Assembly (NCBI RefSeq): GCF_905220365.1
Contig: NC_061134.1
Location: 10,927,001-10,991,000, forward strand
Origin: Vanessa cardui
Taxonomy: Eukaryota; Arthropoda; Insecta; Lepidoptera; Nymphalidae
DNA: 64,000 bases
Reading direction: 5' to 3'
Position 1 is the stretch's first letter, and each line of letters begins with the position of its first letter. The position numbers and the translations under genes are program-made. Under the pieces are notes generated by a model. It searched no databases. It was not told the origin of the DNA and saw only the letters and a program-made list of their open reading frames with translations. Shown in pieces: positions 57,140 to 64,000 of this stretch.

Positions 57140-57700
57140 GTTTGGGGGCTCCCACCAAGAGGTGAGAGGAGAACTCCATGTGGGGTCAAATTTGCGCCTT
57201 GTATAGTTTTAAGCGAAAAGGTGACTTGAAGAACAATACCTTTTTGAGCACATCAAGCTGTTCACATGTCAATTCGATTTTACTTTCGAATTAATCGCAG
57301 ATTTGAACGAGGCTCGAAACATAAACGCCGAGTATTCTAACTTGTCAGAATACTTGGCGTTCACGTTTTGTGTTACGGTTTATGTCGACGTGTGACATTA
57401 GCACGGCCGGTCTATAAGGTGTCAACGGTATTGTTTGCATAGCAGTGAATGTTGTTGATTTTCAATAAGTATGCGCATAGGAGTTAGTTATTAATTCCCC
57501 AAACGCACGTTGTTTCTGATGAAACCAAATTCTATACAGCCATAATATTTTAGGAAGATACGTGGGTTGGTCCTCCGAGACTCTATGGACGAAACGACGA
57601 CGTGGCAGATTAGCTACAATTTTTAGTGACAGTGTGATACTTACCCGGGCGTACCGACCCATTCGACTGCAACCCAATGGAATGAAGCGTGACACATTTA
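57140..57700 (-). repeat. Dispersed repeat F, copy 1, with internal hairpin
   Basis: Its 57600-57690 part (GTGATACTTACCCGGGCGTACCGACCCATTCG.CTGCAACCC) resembles 62375-62420 of copy 2. The 77-codon minus-strand frame over it is a fragment without recognised domains. It holds a hairpin at 57315-57370. Confidence 0.55.
57315..57370. repeat. Hairpin of about 24 paired bases
   Basis: AACGCCGAGTATTCT (57324-57338), loop AACTTGTC, AGAATACTTGGCGTT (57347-57361). The arms pair apart from one G:T wobble, and the pairing extends outward through CGAAACATA against ACGTTTTG-type bases with mismatches. Confidence 0.7.
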
Positions 57701-60700
57701 TTAAATAAGATTAACTTTAAAAGATACTTTTTCAGTGTTCATTTGGTTTTATTTGTGGGTTTTTCTTAGCGTTTTTGATTTACGTTCCACGAGGAATTCC
57801 CTGTTATTTTCATTAATTTTACCTAAATCTCCTTTTTTTATATAATTATCTGAATATATTTGTAACTTTACTTCAGTACTAGTACTACCATTAAAGATAG
57901 AGTATTATTAATAGACCTGCTTTATTTATTTTTGAAATCTAACTAAAAATATACAAGCAGTAACTCAATATTCCAAACGTAAAAGTTATTACGTTATACT
58001 TATTTTAAGTAAAAACACTTTCAAAAATTTCGTATATAACATTATATTTAAGGATCACGTCTTTTTCAATAAAACTGCAAATAGAATATTAAGGAAATTG
58101 GCATTTTGCCAGCGCTATTGGAACCTTCATTTGGCATCGTCGACGTTTACGCTACTCACTTAAAAAAAGCAATATCACACTGTTATATTGCCATTGACGG
58201 CTCTGTCCAAGAATAATAGTATGTGTTTGCGTTAGAGCTCCTTATAAGAATAGGCAGTAAATGTTGTATTTACATCAAATTTATTAGTAACCAGAGGCCC
58301 GCCCTGGCTTTGCTTATTATATATATAAACTTTTTGCTGTTACATTTTTATATTTTTATAACCGCAGTACTATATTTATTTAATCTATTTATTACTTACC
58401 ATCCGAATTTGTTTTATTTAAGTAACGTGTTTAATCTCAAAGAAGAGAGATTATTTTTATTCTATTTCTATGACTTTTTAAATTCGTAATATCTATTGAA
58501 CGGAATAGTGGATTTGAACAATTCAAAAAGTAATCTATATGAATTGAAAAAGTCCTGAAAACAATTCTATTTATTTGGATAAGGATTTAAACAGAAGTAT
58601 GAATAACATCTATCTAATTTATGTAATTTTGGTCGGTATTTCTAAAAACTTTTAAAATGTAATAAGGACTTATAATAGTTTTACATATAGTATAGGGAAG
58701 TTTTTTTTATATTGATATGTTCTTTAATATTGTAGAACATAATTTTGTTTCATTGTCAATAGTTCCCGAAGCTCATGCGACGAAAGACGTTTCAGGGCTT
58801 TTTACAGTCTGTTTGTTCCGGCTAATCTCCGGAACCGCTTAACCGATTTTGACGGGACTTTCACTGGCATACAGTTATTACAATAAGGAGTACCTAGGAT
58901 ACAACACCAACTTTTTGTTACATTCAAATGCGTACACAGTCGCGGTAACAGTTAGTAAAGAATATATGCAATTTGTCGAACCTCAGAAATGTATCATACA
59001 ATAAACAAATATGTTTATTATTTTAATTGAAGGACCCAATCGGTTACATTAAACGTCACATGTCTAGTCTGTCAGAGTGATGTGGGTCTAAAAGGTTATT
59101 GTCAGAAGCGAGTAAGGTCTATACTTTTATATTACCCTATTTAAACTAGCTGTTTGTTTCGATTTCGTAGGGATGATATACATAACCATATTTTTTTAAA
59201 TCATAGAATTCGGTTGAATTGAAACATTCAGAGCTCCTTGGATGGGATAACAAACGAAACACAGAAATGCCATCAAAATCGGATTAGCTATTAAGTTTTA
59301 AAAAAGAGTTTATTGACATACGTACACTTATTATATTTAAAAAAGCAGCTGTTTACATTTTTTTTAAGTACTTTAATAATTAAATATTGTATAACATTCA
59401 TTTTACATTAGCAGAACCTGCGGCTATAGCCGCGTGAAACTTATAAATGTTTACTTATGACAGAAAAAACATCGCTAATTTACACCTCCAATGTATTAAA
59501 AAAGTCAATGTTCTTCCCGAAACTCAAACTATCTTCATACCAAATTACATCTATATCAGTTTTGTCAGTCCTTTTTCTATTATATTATTAATATTTATTT
59601 CCTTTCATGATAGAAGTATGTGGATTTTTAACGGACAAATTTAAGCTAAATTTACTTCTTTAAATACTTTTCTATCAAGAAACGTTCAAATAGATTGAAT
59701 TTATTTTAAAACGAAATAAATGAATGTTTCCTGATTCAAAAAAAGAACGGCTGAATATTGCCATTATTTATTTAATATCCATTTTATTGGTAATATACAC
59801 TTTTTATTTATTATGTACGATTGTACGACAATGAATTATATATTGTCCCTACAAACGTGACTAATCTGTACATTATTTCCCTGAATTTTAATTTATTGCT
59901 GTTCTTCATAATTATCGTTGTTTCGAAGTTGTTTAACATCCATAATTTAAAATGTATAATTTCTCTTTATATATAATTTATGGTGTAACTTAACGGTGTA
60001 ATCTTTCACATCTTAATTATCAAATCAAACTTCGTTCCCGGCTAATCGTGGCTCGGATCAACTAATCTCGTCGACGAACTATCAACCCTTACCGGTCATC
60101 CCTTGGGTTCCAACGACCTCTAAGACGGTAGGCATCCGTAAAAATGTCCCTGATTAATCAACTTGGATTTACGGATTACAAGACTAATCATGGTTACGTT
60201 AAATTAAAAATGGATTATTGTAATTTTTTTATTGTATTCAGCCAGGAGCACTTAAAATATAAAGCCTATTTTAGAGTGCACGCAATTTCTTTCGCGTGTC
60301 GGTTGGATGTGGAGATACAAATTGCAGACATCCCCTAAGGAAACACCCATTTTCCGGGATAAAAATTACCCTGTATCTAAGAAAGTTTTATACATTATGA
60401 TATCATGCCATCTTACATCTTCTGTATTTTCAGTCTTAATGTAATTACTATTTTTTTATAAATTATTATTTATTAATAAATATTTTCATAATGGTATTGG
60501 TACGTAAAAGTATATATTTTATTGCAAGGCAAGTCCTTAAATAATGCTGTAGTAGTTATAGGTATATGGGAAATTATTTTGATCTTATTAAGTTGCTTTA
60601 GTAAATCTATCTAGACGTGTAATAAAATTGGGGTTTCTGTTTGTAATATTAATATAACCGTTTTTTACTAAATGCATATGTACATATACACGGTACATAT

Positions 60701-61899
60701 ACTAAAAATACATTTTTTACTATTTGTCTGTCTATTAGTCGGTCAGTTTGTTCCGAGTAATCTCTGGAATCCAGCCGGGACTGCTTTTGACGGGACTTTC
60801 ACTGGCAGATAGCTGATGTAATAAGAAGTATTTTAGGCTACTTTTAATTAAGAATTATAACTAAAATAATTATAAAGTCACGCTGCAATGTCCAAATTAT
60901 GTCCAGCAACAAGCACAGCCCTCGCGTATGACACCACAGCGCCATCACCTCGGTCTCCCATCAGCTAAATATCACAAAAGCTTCCTAATAGATTAATAAT
61001 CTAAAGTAAAACCTGCGAACTGAACAATAACTTATTTGTTAGATGAAGGCGCACGAAGTTATATACACAACTAGTCATAAAAAAATATTGTATTCGACCA
61101 TTTTCGCTTTGAGATTTTTTTCAGGAATGTTTAATTAGAATTTCAAAACGATAGACGCTAAAGAGGATTTTCAAAAAAGTTTTTATATATCAAATTCCTT
61201 TGAGTAACAAAACATGATACTTTCATCGCACCGTTTTTGTTACAGTTGATCTCTTGTTTTGTGTTTGACATTTAATTCTTTGGGAATTTTGCAATTTCTT
61301 TGCACATTCTAATTTGAACCTTAAACTTTGATCTTAAAGTCTATTTTCGCTTCAAAAGTTTTCATATGTAAAACTGTCGGTTGCACCAACAGATGTTGCG
61401 AATCTGATCCGATAACATATCAAATACAAACCAATCACATTGAAGTCCCCTAGGCCTTTTTGAATTTGTTGAAATTGAGAACGAAACCTGATTTTCTGTT
61501 TTATCGCCGAGAACTCGACTATAAAATCTCAGATTTAAGACTTGTCGATACATATCGCAACCTTATTTCCAGTGCAGTATAGTTAATAATCGTAAAGCAA
61601 ATTCTAAAGAAATAGTTTTGGTTAATATCAACGAATATAGTTATCTTCATTTCGGAAGTTGTAGTGTGGCTTCGAAAGTATATTCTTGTGTTCTCTTTAG
61701 ATTGACAAACTAAAAGATGCTACAATATTTTGAAACATCATAAGTTAATACCAACTTAGTCACATGTATTTGTAGTTTGTGAAGGTCGAATAAAGACAAC
61801 TAATGATGTTGAGCTTCTTTCTGAAAATCTAAATAGATAAGCGGCTTAGCATTTCAGCTGTTTGGTTCCCATCGATTTTCTTATTTTTCTTAATGTTAC
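57701..61899. other. Gene-free AT-rich region
   Basis: No exon seen on either strand. Repeat E copies lie at about 58795-58935 (CTGTTTGTTCCGGCTAATCTCCGGAACC...GACGGGACTTTCACTGGCA) and 60718-60845. The stretch at 60340-60385 (CACCCATTTTCCGGGATAAAAAT.ACCCTGTATCTAAG) looks like part of another common repeat. The longest open frames (58223, 59447, 60144) are AT-rich without recognisable features. Confidence 0.6.
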
Positions 61900-61909
61900 A
61901 GAGTATAAA

Positions 61910-62450
61910 CTAGCAGGAGGCTCACCTGATGGAAAGTGATCCCCACCGCCCATGGACATCTGCAACACCGGGGGGCTTGCAGGTGCGTTGTCAGCCTTTA
62001 AGGAAGGTGTACGCTCTTTTTTTGAAGGTTCCCAAATCGTATCGGTTCGGAAAAACCGCCGGCGAAAGCTGGTTCCACAGAGTGGTAAAAATTAAAAATC
62101 GCGCTGTTTTGGATTTTCGGACATCAAGGTGGTGGTGAGCGCAAAATTGCCTCCTCCCCTCCAGTATTCGGAGGGTAGCCTGGGCATCCCTGCTCAGTGG
62201 TAAACGTCCTGAGCATGGATGCCCAGAGAGGGATTCTCCATCGCTGTCGCTGATGGTACCGTCCTGGGGTAATTGAACCAAATTCTTTTGGGGGGAAGGG
62301 GGATCGAGCCTCCGGAACTCTCACTTAATGGACGAAACTCGGTAGCAGAGCTACCAGTTAAGACGACTTTAAGTGAGAGAGTGGTTCTTCCCCAGGCGTG
62401 TTGGCCCATTCGGCTGTAACCCGAAGGTATACAGCATGGCACTACCACTA
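61910..62450. repeat. Dispersed repeat F, copy 2, GC-richer
   Basis: Starts AGCAGGAGGCTCACCTGATGG, contains TTTAAGGAAGGTGTACGC, AAAACCGCCGGCGAAAGCTGG and GACATCAAGGTGGTGGTG, and ends GCCCATTCGGCTGTAACCCGAAGG. Open frames of up to 96 codons on the minus strand overlap in several frames and have no recognised domain. Clearly GC-richer than its flanks; family not assigned. Confidence 0.6.
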
Positions 62451-63465
62451 TAAAAAAATCTTAAATATTATTTTCGTCGTTTCTTTTTTAAGAGTAACAT
62501 ACTATTGGTTCTATTTTCCGTAGTTAACCCGTATTAAGTGTTAATTATACCTAACGTGAAATTACAAAGCTACTTCTGAGATTACTGGATAAGAGATGAT
62601 TCTAGTCTCTTTATATTTGCGTTGTATTTTCAAGTGATTAATATGTGTTTATAAATTTCATACTCGTCTTCATTGTTATGAGGTGTATGACATAAACAAG
62701 CAAAATAATTGAAATATTATTAATACTAAATATTATTGATTGCTTTTAAGTTGTGGTATTAAATAGTGTCACTTCATGTATACACAAACGTTAAATATAT
62801 AAGTTTATTTTAAATCATTTAATAATATATGTTTTATCATCACAATGGTTATAATACAATCACAAAGGTTATATATCATCTTTATATTATCTGTGGATAT
62901 CGAGTTGATCATCATTCAATACTAGAGGGACGTTTTTAAAAAGAAAATCACTATTGAATTCGATTTGATCAACCGGCAATCAGCAGGAACCGAGATAATA
63001 ATTTTTAAATTCGATTAGTAAATTCAATTTTTTTTTTTGGAAAATCTATCTATAATAAATAGGCCAGTTTTTGTTACTTCGTTATAATAACACTCATACA
63101 GATAAAACGTCAAGTTAATTTTCGGATAAAATATTTACGTTGCAATACAGCCTATACCTTCATATGTAGGTAATAAATATATATTTAGGAGATTCCTTTA
63201 ACTATACAACTGGTTGGAAAGAATTAAAAAAAAAAAAAGCGCGCGAAACCGTACCAAGCCGTCATTATTCTTTCTTTTTGGGCGCGAACAGTAAGGTCAA
63301 TAAAGGCGCAATTTCTGATTTGTTATAAGTGATATTAAGTAAATTACTTATTACAATAAATTAAGTAATTTATGTTCTTGTTTTTTTTTTTTTAATCTAT
63401 TTCACTTCTGTAGGCTAAATATATTGTAAAAGTCAAATACAAAACTGTGACTGAAATTGATCTTA
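62451..63465. other. Gene-free AT-rich region
   Basis: No exon, RNA gene or repeat recognised. An A run followed by GCGCGCGAAACCGTACCAAGCCG at 63226-63262 is a small GC-rich patch of unknown meaning. Confidence 0.5.
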
Positions 63466-63700
63466 TTCATTATAGATTCGACAAACATTATAGTATATAG
63501 GCAAAGTTTATCGAAACTTGTAATGAAAAATTATAGTGGATATAATTATAGTAACTATATAAATCTTGACCGCGTGGAATGGTGGCAAGAATGCAGCATT
63601 TCATCGTTGATCGTTCAATCCTTTGAACAAGAAACGAACCAATCCTGTGTTATACTTTTAATATTTGTATATATTTATCTAATGTGAATAATTCTTTTGT
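63466..63700 (+). repeat. Copy of the 1547-1800 repeat, shortened
   Basis: AATCTTGACCGCGTGGAATGGTGGCAAGAATGC (63562-63594), the GAAACGAACCA run and GTTATACTTTT match the minus strand of 1560-1796 with internal divergence and deletion. The overlapping 76-codon frame is not a recognised protein. Confidence 0.5.
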
Positions 63701-64000
63701 ATACAAGCAAAATCATATTATAAATGAAGTATTAATCAAGAATTTTGTGCATCAACAGATTTATTAGCAGATTGCATAAGTAAATCTAAGGTTAGATGTT
63801 TACTCTTTAGATTGGGTTGATTTTGACGTATCGCCTTCAGTGGATACAAGTCTTATTTGATTCAGCAGCTCTCAGCCATTGCAATCAGTTGATTGCTCTA
63901 GCTTACCGCAAGCAAGAGCGATGATTGATAGAGTTACATTTATCGATAACTTTTAAATAAAATTTTCCGTAAAATTTAATATATTCTTGATTAATCTGCG

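Noticed and set aside
61991..62448. Overlapping 84-96-codon minus-strand frames in repeat F
   Set aside because: Several frames are open at once because the segment is GC-rich, and no domain is recognisable. A decayed mobile-element ORF is possible but not supported.
1..64000. CRISPR array, operons, bacterial or viral gene clusters
   Set aside because: No regularly spaced repeats with unique spacers, no clustered intronless genes and no capsid or phage-like frames were seen; all real genes are intron-split animal genes.

Overview
The window is nuclear DNA from an insect, most probably a lepidopteran. The evidence is AT-rich sequence, intron-split animal genes with short GT..AG exons, and many short dispersed repeats: tRNA-derived SINEs, LINE 3' ends, and MITEs with TA or TATA ends. 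These repeat types resemble those I know from butterfly and moth genomes. I could not run a search, so the order is an inference and the species is unknown.

Four protein-coding genes can be assembled exon by exon, with every reading frame closing. HPD (4-hydroxyphenylpyruvate dioxygenase, tyrosine breakdown) is on the + strand at 9337-14711, 9 exons, 380 aa. SEC62 (ER protein translocation) is on the - strand at 17517-31685, 8 exons, 382 aa. A SERHL/kraken-type serine hydrolase is on the + strand at 33578-41499, 2 exons, 314 aa. A ZNFX1-like superfamily 1 helicase is on the - strand at 46025-55755, 14 exons, 1136 aa. HPD and SEC62 converge, SEC62 and the hydrolase diverge, and the hydrolase and helicase converge. 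They look like unrelated housekeeping or defence genes rather than one pathway.

Region by region: 1-6400 is a repeat block of three related units of about 1.7-2.3 kb. The middle unit is gutted and contains an internally deleted LINE. 6400-9336 is intergenic with MITE, SINE and LINE-tail fragments. 9337-14757 is HPD, whose introns hold a MITE, a SINE and LINE tails. 14758-17516 is AT-rich convergent intergenic sequence. 17517-31685 is SEC62 with a 7.5 kb first intron. 31686-33577 is the divergent upstream region. 33615-40591 is the hydrolase's 7 kb intron. 41500-46024 contains a large foldback element and other repeats. 46025-55755 is the helicase gene, including an insertion cluster nested three deep. 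55756-64000 shows no gene, only repeats.

The main points of interest are: the helicase stops where the ZNFX1 zinc-finger array should begin; one of its exons is about 78% GC beside two GT microsatellites; a nested MITE/SINE/SINE/LINE insertion series can be ordered from its target-site duplications; a mariner-type MITE has its empty site preserved in a paralogous repeat unit; and there are several near-perfect hairpins, including a 185-bp foldback. I found no clear undescribed multi-gene system.
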